This document shows, one piece after another, positions 35,501-42,758 of a stretch of DNA of 64,000 nucleotides. The translations under genes were made by a program, and so were the position numbers. Source of the stretch: Streptomyces caelestis (GTDB taxonomy: Bacteria; Actinomycetota; Actinomycetes; Streptomycetales; Streptomycetaceae); assembly GCF_014205255.1 (NCBI RefSeq), contig NZ_JACHNE010000001.1, positions 7,316,001-7,380,000 on the forward strand, written 5' to 3'. Each line of letters begins with the position of its first letter. Within the stretch, counting starts at the first letter, position 1. The notes under the pieces were generated by a model that saw only the letters and a list, made by a program, of their open reading frames with translations, ran no database searches and was not told where the DNA came from.

Positions 35501-36469
35501 GCCCTCGACGCGGACAGCCCGGCCGTGACGCCGCTGCCGCTGCGCAGCGTCCCCGCCCTGCGGTACACCGACCGGGAGGAGGACGTCACGGTCCGGGGCA
35601 AGGGCTTCTCGGTCACCGTCGACAAGAGCACCGGCACCATCACGTCGTACGAGGCGGGCGGCACCCGGCTCATCACCTCCGGCCCCGTCCCGAACTTCTG
35701 GCGGGCGCCCACCGACAACGACCGGGGCAACGGCCACCACACCCGCAACCAGACGTGGCGCGACGCCGGGGCGCAGCGGAAGGTGGCGGACGTACGGGTC
35801 CGGCCGCTGGACGACCGGGCCGTCGAGGTCACGTGCACCGGCACGTTGCCCACCAGCGCGGAGTCCACGTACAGCACGACGTACACGGTCTTCGGCAACG
35901 GCGAGATCAAGGTCGACAACACCCTGCACCCGGGGGCGCCGAACCTGCCGTACATCCCCGAGGTCGGCACCCTGCTGTTCCTGCCCCGCCGCCTGGACCG
36001 GCTGCACTACTACGGCCGGGGCCCGGAGGAGAACATGTGGGACCGCAACAACGCCACCGACGTGGGCCTGTACTCCGGCACCGTCCTTGGGCAGTGGACC
36101 TCCTACCTGCGCCCCCAGGAGAACGGCAACAAGACCGACGTCCGCTGGGCCGCGCTGACCGACGGCAGCGGACGCGGACTGCTCGTCTCCGGTGAGCCGC
36201 TGCTGGAGGTCAACGCCTCGCACTTCACCCCCGAGGACCTGTCGGTCGGGGCCCGCCACGACTACCAGCTCAACCCCAGGGACGCGGTGGTCCTCCGGGT
36301 CAACCACCGCCAGACGGGCGTGGGCGGCGACAACAGCTGGGGCGCCCACCCCCACGACGAGTTCAAGCTCTTCGCCAACCGCGACTACGCGTACACCTAC
36401 CGGCTGCGTCCGCTGACGCGTGTGAGCGAGGCGATGCAGGCCTCGCGGCGGCCGACCGCCACGGAGTAA
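32576..36469 (+). CDS. Secreted GH2 beta-galactosidase with LamG-like insertion
   Basis: 1297 residues from the ATG at 32576 (GAGGAAGG upstream). Tat signal VSRRRLLEGGAAVLG, then the LacZ-type order: sugar-binding domain, Ig-like domain, TIM barrel with acid/base Glu near 512 (WSLGNEAGGG) and nucleophile Glu near 576 (MIEYSHGMGNS), and the Bgal small-chain domain at the end (YYGRGPEENMWDRN). Residues about 662-800 are a concanavalin/LamG-like module (LTLEAWVTPH, TLTLYVDGQVRG) lying between the strand WIWDFADQAL and YGGDWGDNPND, which are close together in ordinary LacZ. It hydrolyses terminal beta-galactosides outside the cell. Confidence 0.92.
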   Translation: MPHPLSPPADRPVVSRRRLLEGGAAVLGALALSGPPATAHAAGRRPAADGPPEWNDGLAVYRVGTEPPHTTLMPYANVGQALAGDRERSPYRLSLDGKWKFAYADRPDDRDADFYRTDVDDSGWDTIPVPSAWQLHGYDFPIYVNITYPWWGPNGGGEDAQPPAAPTRYNPVGQYRRTFTVPRNWSGRRTFLHFEGVKSAHYVWINGELVGYHEDSYTSAEYDITHHLKPGTNQIAVEVYRYSDAEWLEDQDMIRLSGIFRSVHLYSTPSVHLRDFKLDTPLGDDYTSAELKVTAHVRDYGGKGAGRYTVETQLYDARGHAVWSRPLIRPVDVPDGDEATAEASRAVPSPKLWSAEHPNLYTAVLRLRDPSGKVVETLSHRVGFREFALKDGLMRINGKPVSFRGTNRHEMHPVTGSALTRAQMIEDIEIIKRLNINSVRTSHYPNNPLWLELADEYGLYLVDETNLETHGIRDEYPGSGHPEWTEACVVRAQNMVHRDKNHASVVIWSLGNEAGGGTTFNAMYDWIRSYDPTRVIQYEGDDRPGISDIRSEMYDSPQRVEQRAKDTGDTRPYVMIEYSHGMGNSNGNFKKYWDIVRRYDVLQGGWIWDFADQALSWPVPTRKLLTESGPGALRGEVIAPAAGFDHDKGVSGGTVFPRDARLDLTGSLTLEAWVTPHVTGGHQPLIAKGDTQYALKQTDKNLEFFIHGGGQWVTASWALPEGWTGKEHHVAGVFDADAGTLTLYVDGQVRGTRTTTRRPGNNTASLALATDVDNPTREFSGTIRRARVYARALSAAELASDRRGPDDEGVRFWFDAATVGFTEQRPRDKTFYAYGGDWGDNPNDGAFAGDGIITADRGLTGKSAEVKQIYQAINAAPASGGGLGAVTLTNEYLFTNLREFDGRWSLVADGKVVQRGRLTRDQLNLAPLTSKDIKVPVRLPAKPEPGTEYFLQLSFTTREPTKWAKAGFEVAKQQLALDADSPAVTPLPLRSVPALRYTDREEDVTVRGKGFSVTVDKSTGTITSYEAGGTRLITSGPVPNFWRAPTDNDRGNGHHTRNQTWRDAGAQRKVADVRVRPLDDRAVEVTCTGTLPTSAESTYSTTYTVFGNGEIKVDNTLHPGAPNLPYIPEVGTLLFLPRRLDRLHYYGRGPEENMWDRNNATDVGLYSGTVLGQWTSYLRPQENGNKTDVRWAALTDGSGRGLLVSGEPLLEVNASHFTPEDLSVGARHDYQLNPRDAVVLRVNHRQTGVGGDNSWGAHPHDEFKLFANRDYAYTYRLRPLTRVSEAMQASRRPTATE

Positions 36470-36493
36470 GCGGGCGGGGGACGGCGGCGCCGC

Positions 36494-36856
36494 CTAGTCG
36501 GCGGCGTCGCTGATGCCCAGGCGCAGATGTTCCACGTGGTAGACGGCCTGGTCGAGCAGCTCGGCGACATGGTGGTCGTGCAGCGCGTAGACGACCGAAC
36601 GGCCCCGGCGCTCGCCGACCACCAGACCCAGATTGCGCAGCAGCCGCAGCTGGTGCGAGCAGGCCGACTGCTCCATGCCCACCTCGGCGGCCAACTCGGT
36701 GGCCGGCAGCGGGCCTTCCCGCAGCCGCGCCAGGATCAGCAGGCGGGAGGGTGTGGACAGGGCCTGGAGCGTGGTGGCGACCTTCGTGACGTTGTCAGCG
36801 TCCAGGCGTACGCGCTCGGTGGCGTCCTGCGCGGGAATGACGGCTCCGTGACCCAT
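36494..36856 (-). CDS. ArsR/SmtB-family metal sensor, NmtR-like (Ni/Co)
   Basis: 120 residues from the ATG at 36856, chosen because it gives the N-terminus MGHG that NmtR of Mycobacterium uses for nickel. The winged helix has LQALSTPSRLLILARL and MEQSACSHQLRLLRNLGLVVG. The alpha-5 metal site is complete: D-x-H-x10-H-x2-H in DHHVAELLDQAVYHVEH, the arrangement of NmtR/CzrA. It should repress in the metal-free state and release DNA on binding Ni(II) or Co(II). No P-type ATPase or efflux gene is present here, so its target lies elsewhere or is the divergent repair operon. Confidence 0.88.
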   Translation of the reverse strand: MGHGAVIPAQDATERVRLDADNVTKVATTLQALSTPSRLLILARLREGPLPATELAAEVGMEQSACSHQLRLLRNLGLVVGERRGRSVVYALHDHHVAELLDQAVYHVEHLRLGISDAAD

Positions 36857-36886
36857 GACCTCATCGTACCGGTCACACACGAACAC

Positions 36887-36902
36887 ATGAATGAATCTTC
36901 AT
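36887..36902. promoter_or_regulatory. Candidate ArsR/SmtB-type operator
   Basis: ATGAATGAATCTTCAT contains TGAA-N6-TTCA, the core of the 12-2-12 inverted repeat bound by ArsR/SmtB sensors. It lies 31 bases before the nmtR-like start and about 95 bases before the AdaA-AlkA start, so it could control both directions. Confidence 0.5.
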
Positions 36903-36995
36903 CTGTCAAGGCGAGGCGGTGCGGCCTCCGGCACGTCGATGTCGGATTCTCGCCAGCCCCCGTCCGGCCCGGTGCCCGATGCTGGAGCCATGCAG

Positions 36996-38471
36996 ATGGG
37001 GATGCACACCGACACCGAGCGCTGCGTACGCGCCGTCCAGTCCAAGGACGCGCGGTTCGACGGATGGTTCTTCACGGCCGTCCTGACGACCCGCATCTAC
37101 TGCCGTCCCAGTTGCCCGGTCGTGCCGCCCAAGCCGGAGAACATGGTCTTCCACCCGAGCGCGGCGGCCTGTCAGCAGGCCGGGTTCCGGGCCTGCAAGC
37201 GCTGCCGGCCCGACACCAGCCCCGGCTCCCCGGAGTGGAACCAGCGCGCCGACCTCGTGGCCCGCGCCATGCGGCTGATCGCCGACGGCGTCGTGGACCG
37301 CGAGGGCGTGCCCGGCCTCGCCGCCGGCCTCGGCTACAGCACCCGCCAGGTCGAGCGCCAGCTGCTCGCCGAACTGGGCGCGGGCCCGCTCGCACTCGCC
37401 CGCGCCCAGCGCGCCCAGACGGCTCGGCTGCTCATCGAGACGACGGCCCTGCCGATGGCGCAGATCGCCTTCGCCGCGGGCTTCGCCTCGATCCGCACCT
37501 TCAACGACACCGTCCACGAGGTCTTCGCCCTCTCCCCGAGCGAGCTGCGCGCCCGCACCCCGAAGCGCCAGGGCGCGAGCACCCCCGGCGCACTGTCCCT
37601 GCGGCTGCCGTTCCGGACCCCGCTCAACCCCGACAACCTCTTCGGCCACCTCGCCGCCACGGCCGTACCCGGCGTCGAGGAGTGGCGCGACGGCTCCTAC
37701 CGGCGCACGCTGCGGCTGCCGTACGGCCACGGCATCGTGGCCCTCGCTCCCCGCCCCGACCACATCGCCTGCCGCCTCACCCTCAGCGACCTGCGCGATC
37801 TGACCGTCGCCATCAGCCGCTGCCGCCGCCTGCTCGACCTGGACGCCGATCCGGTGGCGATCGACGAGCAGCTGCGCACGGACCCGGTCCTGGCACCGCT
37901 GGTCGACAAGGCGCCAGGCCGGCGCGTCCCGCGTACGGTCGACGAGGCCGAATTCGCCGTCCGGGCCGTGCTCGGCCAGCAGGTCTCCACCGCCGCCGCC
38001 CGCACCCACGCGGCCCGCCTGGTCACCGCGCACGGCGAACCGGTGGACGACCCCGAGGGCGGCCTCACCCACCTCTTCCCGGCCCCCGAGGCCCTCGCGG
38101 CGCTGGACCCCGAGACACTCGCGATGCCCCGCACCCGCCGCACGACCTTCACCACCCTGGTCCGCGCCCTCGCCGACGGGGACCTCCACCTCGGCGTGGA
38201 GAGCGACTGGCCGCGCACCCGCGCCCAGCTCCTCGCCCTGCCCGGCTTCGGTCCCTGGACGGCCGACGTCATCGCCATGCGCGCCCTCGGCGACCCCGAC
38301 GCCTTCCTCCCCACCGACCTCGGCATCCGCCGCGCCGCCCGGGAACTCGACCTGCCCTCCACGCCCGCCGCGCTCACCGCCCGCGCGGCGACCTGGCGCC
38401 CCTGGCGGGCCTACGCCGTCCAGTACCTTTGGGCGACCGACAGCCACCCGATCAACTTCCTACCGGTATAA
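36996..38471 (+). CDS. AdaA-AlkA fusion: methylphosphotriester sensor plus 3-methyladenine glycosylase
   Basis: 491 residues from ATG 36996 with TGGAG 8 bases upstream; the frame is open further but ATG 36990 has poorer spacing. Residues 1-80 are the Ada N-terminal zinc domain with cysteines in YCRPSCP and CKRC; the first of these accepts methyl groups from phosphotriesters. An AraC-type helix-turn-helix follows (about 90-180), then the AlkA N-domain and the HhH-GPD glycosylase with LPGFGPWTADVIAMRA and the catalytic Asp in FLPTDLG. It senses and repairs alkylated DNA and probably activates this operon. Confidence 0.93.
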   Translation: MGMHTDTERCVRAVQSKDARFDGWFFTAVLTTRIYCRPSCPVVPPKPENMVFHPSAAACQQAGFRACKRCRPDTSPGSPEWNQRADLVARAMRLIADGVVDREGVPGLAAGLGYSTRQVERQLLAELGAGPLALARAQRAQTARLLIETTALPMAQIAFAAGFASIRTFNDTVHEVFALSPSELRARTPKRQGASTPGALSLRLPFRTPLNPDNLFGHLAATAVPGVEEWRDGSYRRTLRLPYGHGIVALAPRPDHIACRLTLSDLRDLTVAISRCRRLLDLDADPVAIDEQLRTDPVLAPLVDKAPGRRVPRTVDEAEFAVRAVLGQQVSTAAARTHAARLVTAHGEPVDDPEGGLTHLFPAPEALAALDPETLAMPRTRRTTFTTLVRALADGDLHLGVESDWPRTRAQLLALPGFGPWTADVIAMRALGDPDAFLPTDLGIRRAARELDLPSTPAALTARAATWRPWRAYAVQYLWATDSHPINFLPV

Positions 38472-38480
38472 GGACGTTCC

Positions 38481-38963
38481 GTGAAGCACCACACCGTGAC
38501 CGACAGCCCCTACGGCCCCCTCACCCTCGTCGCCGAGGGCGGCGTCCTGTGCGGCCTCTACATGACCGACCACCGCCACCGCCCGCCGGAGGAGACCTTC
38601 GGTCCCCGCGACGACACCCTGTTCGCCGAGACGGAGGAGCAACTGAAGGCCTACTTCGCGGGTGAGCTCAAGGAGTTCACCGTCGAACTGCGCCTGAACG
38701 GCACCCCGTTCCAGCGCAGCGTCTGGGACCAGCTGCACCGCATCCCCTACGGCGAGACCCGCACCTACGGCGAACTCGCCGACGCCCTCGGCACCCCGAC
38801 CGCCTCACGCGCGGTCGGCCTCGCCAACGGCCGCAACCCCGTCAGCATCATCGTCCCCTGCCACCGCGTCATCGGCGCGAACGGAAGCCTCACGGGATAC
38901 GGGGGCGGGCTGGAGCGCAAGCAGCGCCTGCTGGACTTCGAGCGGGGGGCCGCACTCTTCTAG
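38481..38963 (+). CDS. ogt: Methylated-DNA--protein-cysteine methyltransferase
   Basis: 160 residues from a GTG 9 bases after the AdaA-AlkA stop. The acceptor cysteine is C127 in IIVPCHRVIG, and the helix-turn-helix IPYGETRTYGELADALGTPTA is typical. It takes methyl or larger alkyl groups from O6-guanine in a single-turnover reaction. Together with the upstream fusion it forms an adaptive-response operon. Confidence 0.95.
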   Translation: MKHHTVTDSPYGPLTLVAEGGVLCGLYMTDHRHRPPEETFGPRDDTLFAETEEQLKAYFAGELKEFTVELRLNGTPFQRSVWDQLHRIPYGETRTYGELADALGTPTASRAVGLANGRNPVSIIVPCHRVIGANGSLTGYGGGLERKQRLLDFERGAALF

Positions 38964-38973
38964 CCCCGGGGTG

Positions 38974-38991
38974 GTCAAATTTGACTAGAGT
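38974..38991 (+). promoter_or_regulatory. Perfect palindrome GTCAAATTTGAC overlapping a -10 box
   Basis: GTCAAATTTGAC (38974-38985) is a perfect 12-base palindrome in otherwise GC-rich DNA. TAGAGT follows at once (38986-38991) as a -10 candidate, and the start of the VOC gene is 6 bases further, giving an almost leaderless transcript. A repressor bound here would block the promoter. Confidence 0.6.
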
Positions 38992-38997
38992 GGGGTC

Positions 38998-39699
38998 ATG
39001 TCGGAGAAGACGATCCCGATCCTGCCGTGCCGGACCCTCCCGCCCGTCCTCGACTTCTACACCGCCCTCGGCTTCGAGGTGACGTACGTACAGCGCAGCC
39101 CCAATCCGTACGCGGTCGTGGAACGCGGCGGCACAGAGCTGCAGTTCTTCGCGATGAAGCACTACGAGCCCACCGGCTCGATCAGCACCTGCTACGTCAT
39201 GACCGACGACGTCGACGGCCTCTACGAGGCGTTCCGCGCCGGGCTCAAGGCAACGTACGGCAGAATCCCCACCCGCGGTCTGCCGCGCGTGGGGCCGCTC
39301 AAGGACATGTCGTACGGCGTGCGGCAGTTCCTCATGACCGACCCGGGCGGCAACTGCGTCCGGGTGGGGCAGCGCACCGGCGAGGACCGGCACCACGGCC
39401 CCGCCCCCGAGGAGACCTTCGCGCGGGCCCTGCACCACGCGTCCCTCCTGGCCGACTCCAAGGGAGACGCGGCGGGCGCCGCGAAGGTCGTCGACCGCGT
39501 CCTGCGCCTGACGGACGAGACGCCGACGCCCGTACAACTGCTTCAGCTCCTCGTCCTGCGCGCGGACCTCGCGGGACGACTCGGCGACGAGGAGGCGGCG
39601 GCGACCGCCCTCGCCCGGGCCACCGCGCTCGACCTCACCGAAGCCGAACGCGACCAAGGCCGTGACGCGCTCACCCGCCTGGAGGACCTGCGGGCCTAG
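38998..39699 (+). CDS. VOC-family (glyoxalase/bleomycin-resistance) protein with helical C-terminal extension
   Basis: 233 residues. The first 125 form a VOC fold: start ILPCRTLPPVLDFYTALGF, mid FFAMKHYEP, and FLMTDPGGNCVRVGQ at the end of the domain. Residues about 140-230 are alpha-helical and resemble a TPR-like hairpin series (LLQLLVLRADLAGRLGDEEA). Single-VOC proteins of this kind often bind and protect against antibiotics such as bleomycin; metal ligands are not clear, so binding rather than catalysis is likelier. The stop overlaps that of the sirtuin gene in a shared CTAG. Confidence 0.8.
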   Translation: MSEKTIPILPCRTLPPVLDFYTALGFEVTYVQRSPNPYAVVERGGTELQFFAMKHYEPTGSISTCYVMTDDVDGLYEAFRAGLKATYGRIPTRGLPRVGPLKDMSYGVRQFLMTDPGGNCVRVGQRTGEDRHHGPAPEETFARALHHASLLADSKGDAAGAAKVVDRVLRLTDETPTPVQLLQLLVLRADLAGRLGDEEAAATALARATALDLTEAERDQGRDALTRLEDLRA

Positions 39700-40421
39700 G
39701 CCATGAGGCCGCGCAACAGCTCGGGCAGTGCCGTGCCGATGGGGTCGCGGACGATCTCGTCGGCACGGTCGTCGTACGGCGTCGGCTCGGCGTTGACGAT
39801 GATCAGACGGGCGCCGTGGTCGGCGGCGACACCGGCGAGGCCGGCGGCCGGCTGGACCTGGAGGCTCGTGCCGACGGCGACGAACACCTCGCAGGCCTTG
39901 CTGATGGCGACCGCCTCGCCGAGGACGACGGGATCGAGCCGCTCGCCGAACATCACCGTCGCCGACTTCAGGACACCGCCGCACTCCAGGCACGGCGGGT
40001 CGTCCTCACCGGCGTCGACCCGTGCGAGGGCGTCCTCCATCGAGCCGCGCGTGTGGCAGCCGGTGCACACCACACTCCGTGCCGTGCCGTGCAGTTCGAG
40101 GACCTTGCGCTCGGGCATCCCGGCGAGCTGGTGCAGCCCGTCCACGTTCTGCGTGATCACCCGGACGGGTACCCCGGACCGCTCCAGTTCGGCCACCGCC
40201 CGGTGCGCGGCGTTGGGCTCCGCCCGAAGCGTGTGGTTCTTGCGCCGCATCTGCCAGGAGCGGCGTCGGATCTCCGGGGCGCCCATGTAGTACTCGTACG
40301 TGACGAGCTTCTCGGCCTCCGGGTCCCGCCGCCAGAGTCCGTTCGGTCCGCGGTAGTCCGGAATCCCGGAGTCCGTGCTGATACCGGCACCGGTGAGGAG
40401 CGCGACGAGGGGCTTGGCCAT
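39696..40421 (-). CDS. Sir2-family NAD-dependent protein deacylase
   Basis: 241 residues from the ATG at 40421. LLTGAGISTDSGIPDYRGPN binds NAD, TQNVDGLHQLAG and LHGT carry the catalytic Asn-Asp and His, and two CxxC pairs (CTGC and CLEC, 23 residues apart) bind zinc. It removes acetyl or similar groups from lysines and yields O-acetyl-ADP-ribose. Class assignment beyond 'cobB-like' is uncertain. It overlaps the convergent VOC gene by four bases. Confidence 0.92.
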   Translation of the reverse strand: MAKPLVALLTGAGISTDSGIPDYRGPNGLWRRDPEAEKLVTYEYYMGAPEIRRRSWQMRRKNHTLRAEPNAAHRAVAELERSGVPVRVITQNVDGLHQLAGMPERKVLELHGTARSVVCTGCHTRGSMEDALARVDAGEDDPPCLECGGVLKSATVMFGERLDPVVLGEAVAISKACEVFVAVGTSLQVQPAAGLAGVAADHGARLIIVNAEPTPYDDRADEIVRDPIGTALPELLRGLMA

Positions 40422-40502
40422 GTCACCGAGGGTAGGCCGGGCCGTACGGCAGCGGCGAGCGGTTGTCGCACGGGACACCGGCGGGCGAACGGCCGGAGCC
40501 GG

Positions 40503-40997
40503 TCAGAACACCCGGTGCCCGTTCTCCAGCTCCGCCGTGCCCGAGCCGTCCGCCAGGACGTCCAGGGCGGTCAGGACACGGCGGCCGAGGGCGCCGTGCA
40601 GGTACTCGGTCAGTTCCTCGCGCGGGACCAGCCGCCAGGACAGCAGTTCCTCCTCCTGGAGGCGGATCGCCTTGAGCTCGTCCTCGCCGAGCACCCCGCC
40701 GTCGTACAGATACGCCACCAGTGGCGGACGCCCCACGCCGTGCACCCAGTCCACCGCCAGCAGCCGGCCGAGCTCACGGTCCAGCCCGATCTCCTCGGCC
40801 GTCTCGCGCCGCGCGCCCTGCCGGGGGGTCTCGCCGTCGTCGGACTCGATCGTGCCGCCGGGCAGCGCCCAGCCCTCCCGGTAGTTGGGCTCGACGAGCA
40901 GCACCCGGCCCTCGCCGTCCCGGAACAGCGCGGCGGCGCCGGCCAGGACGCGGGGCAGGGACGCGATGTAGGCGGCGAAGTCAGAAGAGGTGGTCAT
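40503..40997 (-). CDS. Nudix hydrolase
   Basis: 164 residues. The Nudix box is GGTIESDDGETPRQGARRETAEEIG, given here as two parts: GGTIESDDGE and RRETAEEIG. It has two extra residues between the first Glu and the GE pair compared with the usual box; the REx2EE metal ligands are intact. The substrate is a nucleoside diphosphate linked to some group X and cannot be told. It lies 80 bases upstream of the sirtuin on the same strand, and ADP-ribose is an attractive guess only because of the neighbours. Confidence 0.86.
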   Translation of the reverse strand: MTTSSDFAAYIASLPRVLAGAAALFRDGEGRVLLVEPNYREGWALPGGTIESDDGETPRQGARRETAEEIGLDRELGRLLAVDWVHGVGRPPLVAYLYDGGVLGEDELKAIRLQEEELLSWRLVPREELTEYLHGALGRRVLTALDVLADGSGTAELENGHRVF

Positions 40998-41025
40998 TGG
41001 GGCAGGGTAACCACCCGATGACGGT

Positions 41026-41358
41026 TCAGCCGCAGGGGAAGACGTAGCTGGACTTGTAGTTGACGTAGAGGCTGCTGGAGGACGAGCCCATCTTGGCCGT
41101 CACCGGGGCGCAGGCGAAGCTGGAGACGTACACCGGGCCCGCGTACTCGCTGAAGGTGCCCGGGTCGGGGTCGCAGGCCGTGCCGTCCACCTTGCAGATC
41201 TGCACGGACATGTACTGCGCCCTGCCGACGTTGTTGTCGAGGATGGCGCAGCCCTTGCCGCCGTTCTCGTGGGCGAAGGGGGTCGCCTTGCACACGTCGG
41301 GGTCGACGCCCAGGGGCAGCGGGATCGCCTTGCGCAGTGTGTGGCCGGTGCCGCACAC
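41026..41358 (-). CDS. Small cysteine-rich protein, apparently lacking its signal peptide start
   Basis: 110 residues if begun at GTG 41358. Seven cysteines (VCGTG, DVCK, KGCAI, QICK, TACD, FACA, FPCG) suggest a disulfide-bonded exported protein. Upstream in frame, back to a stop near 41487, an Ala-rich stretch (GAAAAAECRAPGAVAAEQS) looks like a signal-peptide end or linker, but no start codon other than this GTG exists. I suspect the 5' end has been lost or shifted. I do not recognise the family; the protein occurs between the Nudix and ADP-ribosylglycohydrolase genes. Confidence 0.55.
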   Translation of the reverse strand: MCGTGHTLRKAIPLPLGVDPDVCKATPFAHENGGKGCAILDNNVGRAQYMSVQICKVDGTACDPDPGTFSEYAGPVYVSSFACAPVTAKMGSSSSSLYVNYKSSYVFPCG

Positions 41359-41519
41359 GTTGGCGGCGCCCGAGGTCGCGGACTGCTCGGCCGCGACGGC
41401 TCCCGGCGCTCTGCACTCAGCGGCAGCGGCCGCTCCTGAGCCTTCGCGGCGCCCGTGACGCGAAGCGGAAGAACGGGTCGGTCACCCCGCTCGGCCGGGG
41501 AATGGCCGGTTCGATCCGG

Positions 41520-42593
41520 TCAGTCCTCCCGCTCCGCCAGCCGCACCGTCCGCTCCGCCAGCTCGCTGATCCGCACCCCGTCGAAGCCGAACACCGCGCT
41601 GCGGACCGTGTCCTCCAGTGGCATCTTCCACTGGTCCGGGATGGCCGCGCCCCCGCCGAACACACCCGCCACCGAACCCGCCGTCGCGCCGTTGGAGTCG
41701 GTGTCCAGGCCGCCCCGGACGGTCAGGGTGATGGTGCGGGTGAAGTCTCCGTCGCCGTAGAGCAGGCCGGCGGTGAGGACGGCGGCGTTCGGGACGGTGT
41801 GGATCCAGCCCATCCCGGTGGTCTCCTCGGTGACCGTGGTGAGCGTGTCCTCCCAGGACATCCGGGTGTCGTGCAGGGAGACGACCCGGCGCACCGTGCG
41901 GGCCAGGCGGCTGCTCGCCGGGATCACGGCCAGGGCCTCGTCGACCGCGTGCCGCACCGTGGGTGCCGTGAACGCCGCAGCGATCAGCGCCGCCGCCCAC
42001 ATCGCCCCGTAGACCCCGTTGCCGGTGTGCGACAGCACCGCGTCCCGCCGGGCCAGCGAGGCGGCCCGGCGCGGCACGCCCGGGCAGGTCCAGCCGTAGA
42101 TGTCGGCCCTGATCAGCGCCCCGATCCACTCCTGGTACGGATTGTCGTACGTCGCCGTCAGCGGCGGCTTGAGCCCGTTGGCGAGGTTGCGGTACGCGGC
42201 CCGCTCGGCGGTGAACGTCTGGAGGTACGGCAGCCGCAGCAGCCACAGGTCGCCGACCTGCTCGGTACTGAAGCCGAAGCCGTGGGTCTCCAGCAGGTCC
42301 AGGCCGAGGATCGCGTAGTCGACGTCGTCGTCCCGGCAGCTGCCGTGGATGCGGCCGCGCACGCACTGGCGCCACTCGGGCCGCAGCTCGAAGCCGTCGT
42401 GTTCGCTGATCGGCTCGGGCAGGTAGTCGGTCAGCGGCAGTGCGGCGGCCTGCCGGAGGTAGCGGTCGATGCGGTCGCGCGTCCAGACCTCGCCCTGCTC
42501 GACCGGTTTGCCGAGCATGTTGCCCGCAATGCGGCCCTGCCAGCCGCCGAGGATGCGGTCGGTGAGCTCTGTCTCCGTGCGCGCGAGGGTCAT
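41520..42593 (-). CDS. ADP-ribosylglycohydrolase family protein (DraG/ARH fold)
   Basis: 357 residues from the ATG at 42593. N-terminal ILGGWQGRIAGNMLGKPVE is the all-helical family start (an Asn stands where many members have Asp), DDDVDYAILGLDLL supplies metal-binding Asp residues, and DTDSNGATAGSVAGVFGG is the second magnesium-binding block. Family members remove ADP-ribose from proteins or small molecules or hydrolyse related glycosides. It is the most upstream gene of a minus-strand run that includes the Nudix and sirtuin genes. Confidence 0.87.
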   Translation of the reverse strand: MTLARTETELTDRILGGWQGRIAGNMLGKPVEQGEVWTRDRIDRYLRQAAALPLTDYLPEPISEHDGFELRPEWRQCVRGRIHGSCRDDDVDYAILGLDLLETHGFGFSTEQVGDLWLLRLPYLQTFTAERAAYRNLANGLKPPLTATYDNPYQEWIGALIRADIYGWTCPGVPRRAASLARRDAVLSHTGNGVYGAMWAAALIAAAFTAPTVRHAVDEALAVIPASSRLARTVRRVVSLHDTRMSWEDTLTTVTEETTGMGWIHTVPNAAVLTAGLLYGDGDFTRTITLTVRGGLDTDSNGATAGSVAGVFGGGAAIPDQWKMPLEDTVRSAVFGFDGVRISELAERTVRLAERED

Positions 42594-42758
42594 GGTTACG
42601 GTCTACCCGTTTCGGCGGGACCCCTTCCCCGCGCCTCTTCGGGGCACGGGTCCAGGGGATGGGCACAGGCTGACGACGCGGGCGTCCTCCGGTTAAGGTC
42701 GCAGCGGCGCGACTGGCCCTGACGTGCGTGAGGGCCCGGAGAGCAAGGGGAGTGGCAA

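Noticed and set aside
32408..36355. 1315-codon open frame on the minus strand opposite the beta-galactosidase
   Set aside because: It is the antisense of a gene with clear GH2 motifs. Long antisense frames are normal in DNA of this GC content, and the translation shows no domain.
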